Below, in pieces: positions 8,221 through 16,451 of a DNA stretch of 64,000 bases; the stretch's first letter is position 1; each line of letters opens with the position of its first letter. Where the stretch lies: the NCBI RefSeq assembly GCF_900109555.1, contig NZ_FNZV01000005.1:62001-126000 (forward strand). Direction: 5' to 3'. A model generated the notes under the pieces. It was not told the DNA's origin. It searched no databases and saw only the letters and a program-made list of their open reading frames with translations. The stretch comes from Pacificibacter marinus (GTDB taxonomy: Bacteria; Pseudomonadota; Alphaproteobacteria; Rhodobacterales; Rhodobacteraceae). The position numbers and the translations under genes are program-made.

Positions 8221-10005
8221 ATGACGTCGGGGGAGGATAAGGAAGTCCGCGATTTGGACGTTATGAACGCCAATATCGCAAAGATCGAAACTCTCTCAAA
8301 ACGTTTGGCTGCCGCGATGGCGCAGGGCAAGCCTGTACCACAGGCCTTGCAAGCGCCCAATCAGGATTTGTTCGTCAAAGCGGCGTCGGCCTATATGGCT
8401 GAGATGGTGAACAACCCCGCAAAGATCATGGAGCATCAAATCGGGTATTGGGGCAAAACTCTGACTCATTTCACCGAGGCACAGAACCGTTTCGCCAAAG
8501 GTGATTATACACCACCCGCTGATGACACCCCGAAAGATCGCCGTTTTTCAAACCCTTTGTGGGACACGCACCCTTATTTCAATTTCGTCAAACAGCAATA
8601 TATGGCCAATGCGCAGGCGATGACTGAAGCCGTGCAAGACATCGAAGGTTTGCCAGACAGCGACCGCAGACGTGTCGATTATTTCACCAAACAGATCGTT
8701 GATATGTTGGCCCCGACGAACTTTTTGGCAACCAACCCTGACGCTTTGGAACAAGCTGTGGCCACCAATGGTGACAGTCTTGTGGCGGGGTTGGAAAACC
8801 TTGTGCGCGATGTCGAAGAACATGATGGGCAAATGATTGTCAGTCTTGCTGATAAAACCGCTTTTGAAGTGGGGCGTAACCTTGGCACCTCTGAGGGCGC
8901 TGTCGTGTTTCGCAATCGCATGTTCGAACTGATCCAATACGCGCCCACGACGCCAACAGTGCACGAAACGCCTTTGCTTATTTTCCCGCCATGGATCAAC
9001 AAATTCTATATCTTGGACATGAAAGAGCAGAACTCTTTGATCAAATGGATCGTGGACCAAGGCTATACTTTGTTCATTGTCTCTTGGGTCAACCCCGATG
9101 AAAGCTATGCGGATGTCGGCATGGATGAATATGTCGAAGAAGGATTTTTGACTGCGATTGATCAGGTCAAACAGATCACAGGCGTGCCGAAAATCAACGT
9201 CACGGGCTATTGCATCGCAGGGACAACACTGTCGATCACGTTGGGGTTGCTTAAACAACGCGGTGACACGTCGATCAATTCCGCCACGTTTTTCACCACC
9301 TTGACCGACTTTTCCGATCAAGGCGAAGTGGGGGTGTTTCTGGACAACGACTTTGTCGACGCGATTGAAGCCGAAGCGCAGCGCACAGGCATGATGAGTT
9401 CGTTCTACATGGCACGTACGTTTTCCTATTTGCGGGCGAATGATTTGATTTATCAACCTGCGATCCGATCTTATATGCTGGGCGAAGCCCCCCCTGTGTT
9501 TGATTTGCTCTATTGGAACAGTGACAGCACCAATCTACCGGGCAAAATGGCAATCCAATATTTGCGCAACTTGTGTCAGGGTGATTTTTTGGCCACCACG
9601 GGCTTTCCTATTTGCGATACTAAAGTGCATTTGTCTGAGGTCTCGGTGCCGGTCTGTGCCATTGGTTGCGAAACGGATCACATCGCGGCTTGGGCCAGTT
9701 CGTACAACGGCGTGCGCCAGATGGGGACAAAAGACAAAACGTTCATTCTGTCTGAGTCCGGCCATATCGCTGGTATCGTGAACCCACCCAGTAAAAAGAA
9801 ATACGGTCACTATACAAATGATGATGCGACGTTGCCTCCACAAGAGTGGAAAGAGGGCGCGACCTTTCACAAAGGCAGTTGGTGGCCCCGTTGGGAAGCT
9901 TGGCTCGATACGCGTTCTGGTGGCTCTATTCCTGCGCGTCAAATAGGTGATTCGGGGTGGGTGTCTTTGGCACCAGCACCCGGCACCTATGTGAAGGCAT
10001 CTTGA
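8221..10005 (+). CDS. phaC: Class I poly(3-hydroxyalkanoate) synthase
   Basis: A 594-residue PHA synthase that polymerises 3-hydroxyacyl-CoA on the granule surface. The synthase lipase-like box is GYCIAG, with the catalytic Cys at residue 331. The Asp lies in CETDHIAAW and the general-base His in SESGHIAG. The N-terminal third (conserved NPLWDTHPYFNFVKQ) is typical of class I enzymes, which need no PhaE or PhaR subunit. The start at 8221 is preceded by GGGGAGG seven bases away. Together with phaZ, phaP and phaR it forms a complete PHA storage module. Confidence 0.97.
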   Translation: MTSGEDKEVRDLDVMNANIAKIETLSKRLAAAMAQGKPVPQALQAPNQDLFVKAASAYMAEMVNNPAKIMEHQIGYWGKTLTHFTEAQNRFAKGDYTPPADDTPKDRRFSNPLWDTHPYFNFVKQQYMANAQAMTEAVQDIEGLPDSDRRRVDYFTKQIVDMLAPTNFLATNPDALEQAVATNGDSLVAGLENLVRDVEEHDGQMIVSLADKTAFEVGRNLGTSEGAVVFRNRMFELIQYAPTTPTVHETPLLIFPPWINKFYILDMKEQNSLIKWIVDQGYTLFIVSWVNPDESYADVGMDEYVEEGFLTAIDQVKQITGVPKINVTGYCIAGTTLSITLGLLKQRGDTSINSATFFTTLTDFSDQGEVGVFLDNDFVDAIEAEAQRTGMMSSFYMARTFSYLRANDLIYQPAIRSYMLGEAPPVFDLLYWNSDSTNLPGKMAIQYLRNLCQGDFLATTGFPICDTKVHLSEVSVPVCAIGCETDHIAAWASSYNGVRQMGTKDKTFILSESGHIAGIVNPPSKKKYGHYTNDDATLPPQEWKEGATFHKGSWWPRWEAWLDTRSGGSIPARQIGDSGWVSLAPAPGTYVKAS

Positions 10006-10037
10006 AGATATTGAAATATAGACATTTTTAAACTTCA

Positions 10038-10088
10038 TGCTGCGTCGCAGAAATTTCACTTGATTTGCTGCGGTGCAGCATTTATAGT
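10038..10088 (+). promoter_or_regulatory. phaP promoter with embedded PhaR operators
   Basis: A sigma-70-like promoter, TTGATT at 10060-10065 and TATAGT at 10083-10088, has a 17-base spacer. The spacer holds the perfect palindrome TGCTGCGGTGCAGCA at 10066-10080, which contains the PhaR consensus CTGC-N3-GCAG exactly. A second exact CTGC-N3-GCAG copy (CTGCGTCGCAG) lies just upstream at 10040-10050. A repressor bound to the spacer would directly exclude RNA polymerase. The leader to the phaP ATG would be about 70 bases. Confidence 0.75.
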
Positions 10089-10164
10089 ATCCCTATCGAA
10101 AGCGGATCTGCTGAGAATTCCCTTAGCCCCTCCGCACAGAACATCTGTTCAAGGAGATACGATA

Positions 10165-10614
10165 ATGGCCGCGAATGAAGATTACACAAAGATCATGAAA
10201 GACATGATGGGTGCATTCCCAGTTGACATGACTGCTTTCCAAGAGGGTTTCAAAACCCACGCCTCTTTCGGCGATAAAATGTCCAAAGTTGCACTTGCAG
10301 CTGCTGAAAAATCTTCCGAGATTTCCGCAAAATGGACCAAAGAAACACTCGCAAAAGTAACTGATGTCACTTCTGCAAAAGACGAACCAGTTGATTACAC
10401 CAAGGCGATCACTGATTTCGCATCCGCTCAAGCCGAACTTGCTGCTGAAAATATCGCAGCGTTTGCTGAAGTTGCTAAATCCGTTCAAATGGAAACAGTT
10501 GAATTGATGCTCGCAGCCGGTAAAGACATGGGCGAAGACGTGACTGCAGCTGCTAAAAAAGCAACTGACGAAGTGAGCAAAGCTGCCAAAAAAGCGACAG
10601 CTTCCGCTAAATAA
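10165..10614 (+). CDS. phaP: Phasin, PHA granule-associated protein
   Basis: A 149-residue amphipathic helical protein rich in Ala, Lys and Glu, of the phasin_2 type. It coats PHA granules and controls their size and number. The start at 10165 (MAANEDYTKIMKDMMG) has an AAGGAG ribosome-binding site. The central region (VDYTKAITDFASAQAELAAENIAAFAEVAKSVQ) is typical of phasins, and the tail is a KKAT/KAAKKA repeat. Codon choice looks strongly biased, as in a highly expressed gene. It has its own PhaR-controlled promoter and a strong terminator directly downstream. Confidence 0.93.
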   Translation: MAANEDYTKIMKDMMGAFPVDMTAFQEGFKTHASFGDKMSKVALAAAEKSSEISAKWTKETLAKVTDVTSAKDEPVDYTKAITDFASAQAELAAENIAAFAEVAKSVQMETVELMLAAGKDMGEDVTAAAKKATDEVSKAAKKATASAK

Positions 10615-10664
10615 TGCTTGCACAAATGGGGTGAGCACCCTCCCTGCGCACCCACATTTGCATC

Positions 10665-10698
10665 AAAACGGGCCCCTCATATGAGCGGGCCCGTTTTT
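10665..10698 (+). terminator. Terminator after phaP
   Basis: An 11-base-pair stem (AAAACGGGCCC with GGGCCCGTTTT) is extended by an inner CTCAT/ATGAG pairing and ends in a T-run. It insulates phaP from phaR. A weaker GC-rich hairpin (CAAATGGGGTG with CACCCACATTTG) lies just before it. Confidence 0.88.
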
Positions 10699-10848
10699 GA
10701 GTGTTCCGCCTCATTTATGAGGTCGCATTGGCTTGTTGCGCAAAAGGGTAAGACCAATCTGTTTCGCTCTGTAACACCTTTTCTTTTGCTTTTCCAAAAC
10801 GGCGCGCATAGGCTTTCTGCAACGCCAAAAAATAAAGCAGGGGAGCCC

Positions 10849-11394
10849 ATGGTTGATACAAAAAATGCGACGCTTTTGATCAAGCGATATGCCTCACGGC
10901 GTCTATACAACACTGAAACGTCGGACTATGTGACACTCGAAGATATTTCGGGGTTCATTCGTTCTGGCCGTGATGTTCAAATTATTGATTTGAAATCCGG
11001 AGACGACCTGACACGCCAGTATCTTCTTCAAATCATTGCAGAACACGAAGGGCGCGGTGAAAGCGTTTTGCCACTCGGCGTGCTGACAGATTTGGTGCGC
11101 AGCTACACCACCGAAGTGAATTCTGTCGTGCCTCAATTCTTGGCGCAAAGCTTTGAAATGTTACGCAACGGACCTGCCAATATGATGGGCAACCTTGGTG
11201 GCAGTCTTCCAAGCATTCCTGGGTTGGAAGCAATGCAAGCGCAGCAAGAAGCCTTTCTAAAAGCGATGACAGGCGGCATGCCAAATGCATGGCCTTCTGC
11301 TGCCAAAGACACCAAACCTGCCGAGAAAGAGGATTTGGGCGATATCAAAAAACAATTGGCCGAGTTGCAAGAAAAGCTTTCAAAACTCAGCTAA
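10849..11394 (+). CDS. phaR: Polyhydroxyalkanoate synthesis repressor PhaR
   Basis: A 181-residue repressor. The N-terminal PHB/PHA accumulation regulator DNA-binding domain is unmistakable: LLIKRYASRRLYNTETSDYVTLEDI, followed by the accumulation-regulator domain with LTRQYLLQII. The C-terminus is a predicted coiled coil (DIKKQLAELQEKLSKLS). In the known model PhaR binds both DNA and nascent PHA, so granule formation releases it and induces phasin. The start at 10849 has a GGGGAG site. Candidate operators are present at the phaP promoter and between phaZ and phaC. Confidence 0.95.
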   Translation: MVDTKNATLLIKRYASRRLYNTETSDYVTLEDISGFIRSGRDVQIIDLKSGDDLTRQYLLQIIAEHEGRGESVLPLGVLTDLVRSYTTEVNSVVPQFLAQSFEMLRNGPANMMGNLGGSLPSIPGLEAMQAQQEAFLKAMTGGMPNAWPSAAKDTKPAEKEDLGDIKKQLAELQEKLSKLS

Positions 11395-11420
11395 TACGCG
11401 TGTATATCTCACGACAAAAG

Positions 11421-11443
11421 CCCGCTTTTTTAAGCGGGTTTTT
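11421..11443 (+). terminator. Terminator after phaR
   Basis: A CCCGCTT/AAGCGGG stem with a 4-base loop is followed by a T-run. It closes the PHA cluster before the LysR-type gene. Confidence 0.8.
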
Positions 11444-11548
11444 CCATGACATCATCATAACGTAAAATCTTGTGCATATGGCACCAATCAGGGCTGACAC
11501 TACGCGCAGATCACCTTAGCGTGAAGCATGCACGGCGAGGAGATTTAG

Positions 11549-12505
11549 ATGATGAACGATACAGTGGGGCGGCTCAGCCTATGGGGCATCGAAGTGTTTT
11601 TGGCTGCTGCTGAAGATGGGTCTGTCTCGGTGGCGGCCAAGCGGCTTGGGACCTCGCCTTCATCAGTGTCGCAGCAAATTTCAAATCTGGAAACTGCGCT
11701 TGGCACCGAGCTTTTGAACCGTCGCGAACGCCCCATGACATTGACCCCTGCAGGCCGCATTTTGCGCCGCCGCGCACAAACAATCCTTAGCGAAGCATCG
11801 CGGGCGCGCTCGGAAATCACTGGCCTAGATTTGTCTCAACTTGGCTCGCTCAGGTTGGGCATGGTCGAAGATTTCGAAGCGTCTGTAACGCCTATGTTGC
11901 TGTCTGACATGGCCGACACGCTCACGCGCACTCGGTTTGAACTTGAAACAGGTCCGTCCCATCGCTTGCTGGATCATTTGGAACACCGCAGTCTTGATGT
12001 GATCGTGGCTGCGGAATTCGAACCTGCCAATTGGATGGTCAGCCACCCTTTGCTTGACGATCCTTTCGTTGCAATCACCCCCAAAGGGGTGGGGAGTTCT
12101 TTAAGCGAACTCAAAGACTTGTCCTTTATTGAATACACTCGGCGACACGCGATGGGGCGCGAATTGGCAGCACATCTGTCTGGCCAAGGGTTTAATTTGC
12201 CCCATAGATTTGAGATCGACAGCTACCGCGCCATGATGGCGATGGTGGCCGGTGGGGCAGGTTGGACAATTTTAACAGCTTTGGGCGCGCAGCACGCAGG
12301 CCGATATGCAGGCGAGATTGATGTGCATCCGATGCCTTTTGCCCCCAAATCACGACGGATTTCTGTATCTGTGCGCAAAGATGGCATGGAAGATATGGCG
12401 TCTGATATTGCGGTGCGACTGCGGCCCTTGATCGACGTGCAGATTGTTAAACCTGCGGTGTCCCAGCATCCATGGCTGGAAGGTTTGTTGACAATGCTCA
12501 CATAA
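11549..12505 (+). CDS. LysR-family transcriptional regulator
   Basis: A 318-residue LysR regulator. The N-terminal winged helix-turn-helix is clear (IEVFLAAAEDGSVSVAAKRLGTSPSSVSQQISNLE), followed by the linker helix and a periplasmic-binding-like effector domain. The start at 11549 follows GAGGAG; a second ATG is adjacent. LysR regulators often control a divergent neighbour, but here the upstream gene is phaR on the same strand and the downstream gene is convergent, so the target is not evident from context. A regulon gene elsewhere is likely. Confidence 0.88.
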   Translation: MMNDTVGRLSLWGIEVFLAAAEDGSVSVAAKRLGTSPSSVSQQISNLETALGTELLNRRERPMTLTPAGRILRRRAQTILSEASRARSEITGLDLSQLGSLRLGMVEDFEASVTPMLLSDMADTLTRTRFELETGPSHRLLDHLEHRSLDVIVAAEFEPANWMVSHPLLDDPFVAITPKGVGSSLSELKDLSFIEYTRRHAMGRELAAHLSGQGFNLPHRFEIDSYRAMMAMVAGGAGWTILTALGAQHAGRYAGEIDVHPMPFAPKSRRISVSVRKDGMEDMASDIAVRLRPLIDVQIVKPAVSQHPWLEGLLTMLT

Positions 12506-12540
12506 AAACCGCAGCCAAGTGTTCTTGGCTGCGGTTTGAT
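12506..12540. terminator. Bidirectional terminator between LysR gene and DegT-type gene
   Basis: A 13-base-pair stem (AAACCGCAGCCAA with TTGGCTGCGGTTT) and a 6-base loop sit between two convergent genes, with T-rich sequence on the plus strand and an A-run on the other side. Confidence 0.85.
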
Positions 12541-12559
12541 TTGTTTGTTTTTGTACGGT

Positions 12560-13777
12560 TTATTCGGCGGCTTGCTGCATGCTTTTGGCGCTGGCTGCGG
12601 CTTCAATCAACGCTCTTGCGATGAAGTCCAAATCAGCTTTTTGCAAGCGCGCTGGCAAGCGGGTATCACACGCCTTTGACAGCATTTCGCGGGTTTTTGG
12701 CAACTCAGGAGTGTCGCCTAGGAATTTCCAATTCCAAAACGCCCGCGCGTTGTCTGTGGACAGGCCAAACACCTGCACCGATACGCCGCGCGCCTTGGCT
12801 GCTGATTGAAATGTCAGGGCTTCTTCGCGGGTGAAATCAACCAAGTTGAATTGCAAACTGTCTGGTGCGCGCAGTTCTTTTTCGAGCTTGTCTGGGACGG
12901 TCAAAAACGGAGTGGCATCCAGTTTTGCAGCGACATAATCGTGGTTTGCACGACCATCGCGCACACGGCGAGGTACTTCTGCCAACTGAGGGCGCACAAC
13001 CGCTGCGGCAAGGTTGGACAGGCGTTGGTTGTACAGCGGCAATTGGTTTTGCCAGCGATCAAAGGCGGCATCCAATTCGGCACTTTGTGCAGTGGCGTGT
13101 TTTTTCCAATTGTGTTCATAAGCGCCAGACATGATCACGGCGCGGGCGATGATATCTGCATCGTCGGTAACCAAAATACCGCCTTCACCAGCGTTCAAAA
13201 GCTTATAGGATTGGAATGAAAAACAGCCAATTTTGCCGATTGTACCAATGTTTTTACCGTCCCAGACCGTGCCCAACGAATGTGCTGCATCTTCGATCAC
13301 AGGCACGCCGCGCTCGGCGCACAGCGCCATGATAGCATCCATATCTGAGGTATGACCCCGCATGTGCGAGATCAAGACGGCGCCGACTTCATCGGTCAGT
13401 TTGGCTTCAAAATCATCCATGTCGATGCGGTAATTGTCGCCGCATTCCACCAAAACAGGCACGCAATCTGCGTGAACGACTGAGGAAGGAACCGCAGCAA
13501 AGGTAAACGCGGGAATGAGAACTTTTGCGTCACGCGGCAGGTCGAGTGCTTTCAATGATAAGAACAGCGCAGCAGAACACGATGACACAGCTAAGGCATA
13601 TTTCGAGCCAAGCATCTGTGCAAACTCTTGTTCCAAAAGGGTAACTGGTGCATCTTCGGTCGCCGTGTAGCGAAACAAATCACCCGACCCAAGCAGGCGT
13701 TCAATTTCGGCGCGCGCGCTTTCAGGGATCGGTTCAGCAGAGTAAACATTTGGACCAGAGGACATTAGTTTCACCAT
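12560..13777 (-). CDS. DegT/DnrJ/EryC1/StrS-family PLP-dependent aminotransferase
   Basis: About 405 residues with the sugar-aminotransferase fold. Motifs: LAVSSCSAALFLSL (cofactor phosphate region), IEDAAHSLG with the PLP-pyridine Asp, and FSFQSYKLLNAGEGG with the Schiff-base Lys. Family members aminate keto sugars or cyclitols for surface polysaccharides or antibiotics. No nucleotide-sugar genes flank it, so the substrate is open. It lies 186 bases downstream of an amino acid ABC importer on the same strand, which might supply an amino donor, though a hairpin separates them. The start at 13777 (MVKLMSSGPNVYS) is tentative, because neither nearby ATG has a good ribosome-binding site. Confidence 0.8.
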   Translation of the reverse strand: MVKLMSSGPNVYSAEPIPESARAEIERLLGSGDLFRYTATEDAPVTLLEQEFAQMLGSKYALAVSSCSAALFLSLKALDLPRDAKVLIPAFTFAAVPSSVVHADCVPVLVECGDNYRIDMDDFEAKLTDEVGAVLISHMRGHTSDMDAIMALCAERGVPVIEDAAHSLGTVWDGKNIGTIGKIGCFSFQSYKLLNAGEGGILVTDDADIIARAVIMSGAYEHNWKKHATAQSAELDAAFDRWQNQLPLYNQRLSNLAAAVVRPQLAEVPRRVRDGRANHDYVAAKLDATPFLTVPDKLEKELRAPDSLQFNLVDFTREEALTFQSAAKARGVSVQVFGLSTDNARAFWNWKFLGDTPELPKTREMLSKACDTRLPARLQKADLDFIARALIEAAASAKSMQQAAE

Positions 13778-13901
13778 TTTTAAATTGTCTTTTCGCAATA
13801 ACTGTAAGTGCGTGTCGCGCAAAATGCTAGCTCTGTGAACTGGCACAGGCAAAATTTCGCATAACCGTTACAGTCGGATGCGCTTTGCTGCGTGTGGACG
13901 T

Positions 13902-13920
13902 GATTGGCGTTACGCCAATC
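13902..13920. promoter_or_regulatory. Perfect inverted repeat upstream of the DegT-type gene
   Basis: GATTGGCG and CGCCAATC arms, 8 bases each, flank TTA. It lies between the end of the ABC importer operon and the DegT-type gene, with no T-run on either side. It could be a regulator operator or a 3' mRNA-stabilising hairpin. Confidence 0.5.
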
Positions 13921-13963
13921 TGCGGCACAGGAGACGCAGACAAGCTGTTGCGCGGATTTGAGA

Positions 13964-14791
13964 TTAGCGGAGGATTTGCGGTCTGATGCGCAGTTTTGGG
14001 CGTCGCGTGCTTGGCAGGTGGCGGTTGAGACGTATGTTGATTAGACCGAATATAGCGATCACAATGATGATCAGTAAAACAAAATACCCAGCTACAATGG
14101 GGTAGGGCACAAAGGGGTTAAACGTCTTTTCTGCGAAATACGACGCGTAATACAATGCGTCTCCCTTTTGCTGCCAAGCGGGAAAGCCTGAGAAAAATAC
14201 CAAGGCTGTCGCATGAAACAAAAAGATCGCTTCATTGGTATAGGCTGGCCACGCAAGGCGCAGCATTGTGGGCCATGTGATGCGGCGAAAACGGGTCCAT
14301 CCCATCATGCCATAGGCGTCGGCGGCTTCGATATCGCCCTTGGGGATCGCGCGCAGAGCCCCATAGAAAATTTCGGCGGAATAGGCTGCTGTGTTGAGAA
14401 AAAGCACCACCAATGCCCCTGCCCAAGCGCGGGTCAAGTTGCCAGTTTCAAGTGTCAGTCCAAAGATGTCGATGCCCGTTTTGGGCAGTTGTACGAACAG
14501 TTCATAGGCCAGAAAAAACTGAATGAACAAAGGCGAGCCGCGAAACAAAAAGATGAACCATTCGCTGGGTTTGCGCAGCCATGGGCTGGGCGAATTTTTT
14601 GCTACAGCCAGCGCCGTTGCAAAGATAAATCCAAATGCTAATGCCAAAACGCCAAAGTAGATGTTCCACAACATGCCAGAGCCAATCAACGTCACCTGTT
14701 CACACAGGGTGATGTCGGATTTGGGCAAAAGCCGCGGGCCATAGCCGATCGAGCGAAAGGCGTAGTCTGAAATGGTCTGCAGGCAGCTCAT
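13964..14791 (-). CDS. Polar amino acid ABC transporter permease (HisM type)
   Basis: A 275-residue inner-membrane permease with about five membrane segments. It carries the EAA-loop signature of amino acid permeases (AIPKGDIEAADAYGMMGWTRFRRITWP) that docks the ATPase. The start at 14791 (MSCLQTISDYAF) overlaps the stop of the preceding permease as ATGA, implying coupled translation. Sequence layout resembles the HisM/ArtM subfamily for basic amino acids or opines. It is the last gene of a four-gene leftward operon: ATPase, binding protein, HisQ-type permease, this gene. Confidence 0.9.
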   Translation of the reverse strand: MSCLQTISDYAFRSIGYGPRLLPKSDITLCEQVTLIGSGMLWNIYFGVLALAFGFIFATALAVAKNSPSPWLRKPSEWFIFLFRGSPLFIQFFLAYELFVQLPKTGIDIFGLTLETGNLTRAWAGALVVLFLNTAAYSAEIFYGALRAIPKGDIEAADAYGMMGWTRFRRITWPTMLRLAWPAYTNEAIFLFHATALVFFSGFPAWQQKGDALYYASYFAEKTFNPFVPYPIVAGYFVLLIIIVIAIFGLINIRLNRHLPSTRRPKLRIRPQILR

Positions 14792-15666
14792 GTGTCTTTC
14801 CTCATCTGCTCGCCTGCCATCGTGGCTTGGCCGCGTGACAATCGCGTGGTGATGCGGGCCAGCACAATTTCGGACAGCTTTGTAAAGCCAAGATAAAAGA
14901 CCAACAGCCCAAGGAAATACCACAGCCGCCAATCGGGATGTGGATAGGTGAAGTGACTGGTTTTAGCGCCACCAAGTTCACGGGCCCAATAGACGATGTC
15001 TTCGACGCCCAATAAAAACAAAAGGGGTGTGGCTTTGATCAAAACCATCCATAGATTGGACAGGCCCGGCAAAGCGTAAATCCACATTTGCGGCACCATA
15101 ATGCGCCAAAAACTTTGGCGAGGTGACATGCCATAAGCCTCTGCCGTTTCCATTTGCGCACGGGGCACGGCTTTCATCGCGCCTGCCAAAACATTGGCAG
15201 CAAAGGCCCCAAACACCACAGCAAAGGCCAAGACGGCTAAGGCGAAACCATAGATTTCATGCACAGATTGCGGCGCTGATCCCAGTGGCAGTTTGGCGGC
15301 TGAACAGACTAAAAAGTCGTTGCCTTGGCGGATCGGTTCGGACCAATCGCGGCACAACGTTTTGTGACGGACCCATTCAAAGCCTTGATCCATCGCCAAA
15401 GGCACGAACAAAAAGAACACAATGTCAGGCACGCCGCGCACCATTGAGGTGTAGAGAGTGCCAATCCAGCGCAAAGGGGCGTGTTTCGACCGTGAGACCA
15501 CAGCACCCAGAAAGCCTACGCCAAGCGCAAGCGGGGCGGTCACGGCCAAAAGCGTGAGCACAACGAAAAAGCTTTTATAGAACAAAACATGTTTGCCGGT
15601 TGTCAGATAACAGGCAAGCCAATTCAGGCCGTCAAGCGTTGAGGGGTCTGTACATGATGTAAACAT
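14788..15666 (-). CDS. Polar amino acid ABC transporter permease (HisQ type)
   Basis: A 292-residue permease with an EAA loop (MKAVPRAQMETAEAYGMSPRQSFWRIMVPQ). Compared with typical HisQ proteins (about 230 residues, from memory) it is longer. An extra hydrophilic stretch of roughly 50 residues follows the second membrane segment (from about FEWVRHKTLC to SVHEIYG) and contains two Cys. This insertion probably faces the periplasm and might contact the binding protein. It pairs with the downstream HisM-type subunit to form the heterodimeric channel. Confidence 0.88.
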   Translation of the reverse strand: MFTSCTDPSTLDGLNWLACYLTTGKHVLFYKSFFVVLTLLAVTAPLALGVGFLGAVVSRSKHAPLRWIGTLYTSMVRGVPDIVFFLFVPLAMDQGFEWVRHKTLCRDWSEPIRQGNDFLVCSAAKLPLGSAPQSVHEIYGFALAVLAFAVVFGAFAANVLAGAMKAVPRAQMETAEAYGMSPRQSFWRIMVPQMWIYALPGLSNLWMVLIKATPLLFLLGVEDIVYWARELGGAKTSHFTYPHPDWRLWYFLGLLVFYLGFTKLSEIVLARITTRLSRGQATMAGEQMRKDT

Positions 15667-15708
15667 AAGGGGTGTGAAAGGGGACCAGCGAACTGGCCCC
15701 GCATTCGT

Positions 15709-16425
15709 TTAGTACGTCGCTGTTTCTTCGCCAAAGTATTTGATTAACAAGGCGTTCAAAGACCCGTCAGCTTTCATCGCGTCAATCGCCGCGTTGAATT
15801 TTGTTTTCAGCTCAGCGTCGCTTTCACGCAAGCCCATGCCGATGCCGTCGCCCAAGGGCACATCATCGCCAAGGAATGTGAAGCCTTGCTCTGCCACGAA
15901 AGGTGCAAGCGCATCTTTGTCTGCGAACACAGCGTCAACTTCGCCGTTTTGTACCGCTGCGATTGTGTCATCCAGTGTTGCAAACTCAACCAATGTTGCG
16001 CCTGTTGTGGCAACGTGGCCTGCTTGGATTGTGGATGTTTGCGCTGCAATAACGCCCCCCATCAGATCCACACCATCTGTCAACGCTGCGTATGCGGAAG
16101 CGGTGGGAGGGTAGTAGTCTTGTGTGAAATCAATGACTTCATCGCGCTCATCCGTGATGGACATGCCCGCGATGATGGTGTCGTAGTTGCCGGACAACAG
16201 GTTGGGAATGATGGTGTCCCATTCATTTGTGACCCACTCACATGTCAAACCAGCGATTTCGCAAAGTTTGTCACCGACTTCGCGTTCAAAGCCCGCCACT
16301 TCGCCATCATCGTCGATGAAGTTGTAGGGAGGGTAGGCGCCTTCGGTGCCCATGCGTACGGTGTCGGCGAAAGATGCGCCGGCCGTGAAGGCCAAAACGG
16401 TGGCTGAGAGAAGTAGCTTTTTCAT
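15709..16425 (-). CDS. Periplasmic amino acid-binding protein (HisJ/ArgT-like)
   Basis: A 238-residue solute-binding protein with a Sec signal peptide (MKKLLLSATVLAFTAGASFA). The mature part starts with the family pattern VRMGTEGAYPPYNFIDDDGEVAGFE, then the ligand-binding segment TNEWDTIIPNLLSGNYDTIIAGMSIT. These are shared with lysine/arginine/ornithine, histidine and octopine/nopaline binding proteins. The exact ligand cannot be read, though basic amino acids or opine-like compounds are likely. The ATG at 16425 has an AGGAG site. It is the second gene of the importer operon. Confidence 0.92.
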   Translation of the reverse strand: MKKLLLSATVLAFTAGASFADTVRMGTEGAYPPYNFIDDDGEVAGFEREVGDKLCEIAGLTCEWVTNEWDTIIPNLLSGNYDTIIAGMSITDERDEVIDFTQDYYPPTASAYAALTDGVDLMGGVIAAQTSTIQAGHVATTGATLVEFATLDDTIAAVQNGEVDAVFADKDALAPFVAEQGFTFLGDDVPLGDGIGMGLRESDAELKTKFNAAIDAMKADGSLNALLIKYFGEETATY

Positions 16426-16451
16426 ATGTTTTAAACTCCTGTTGGGGTTTG

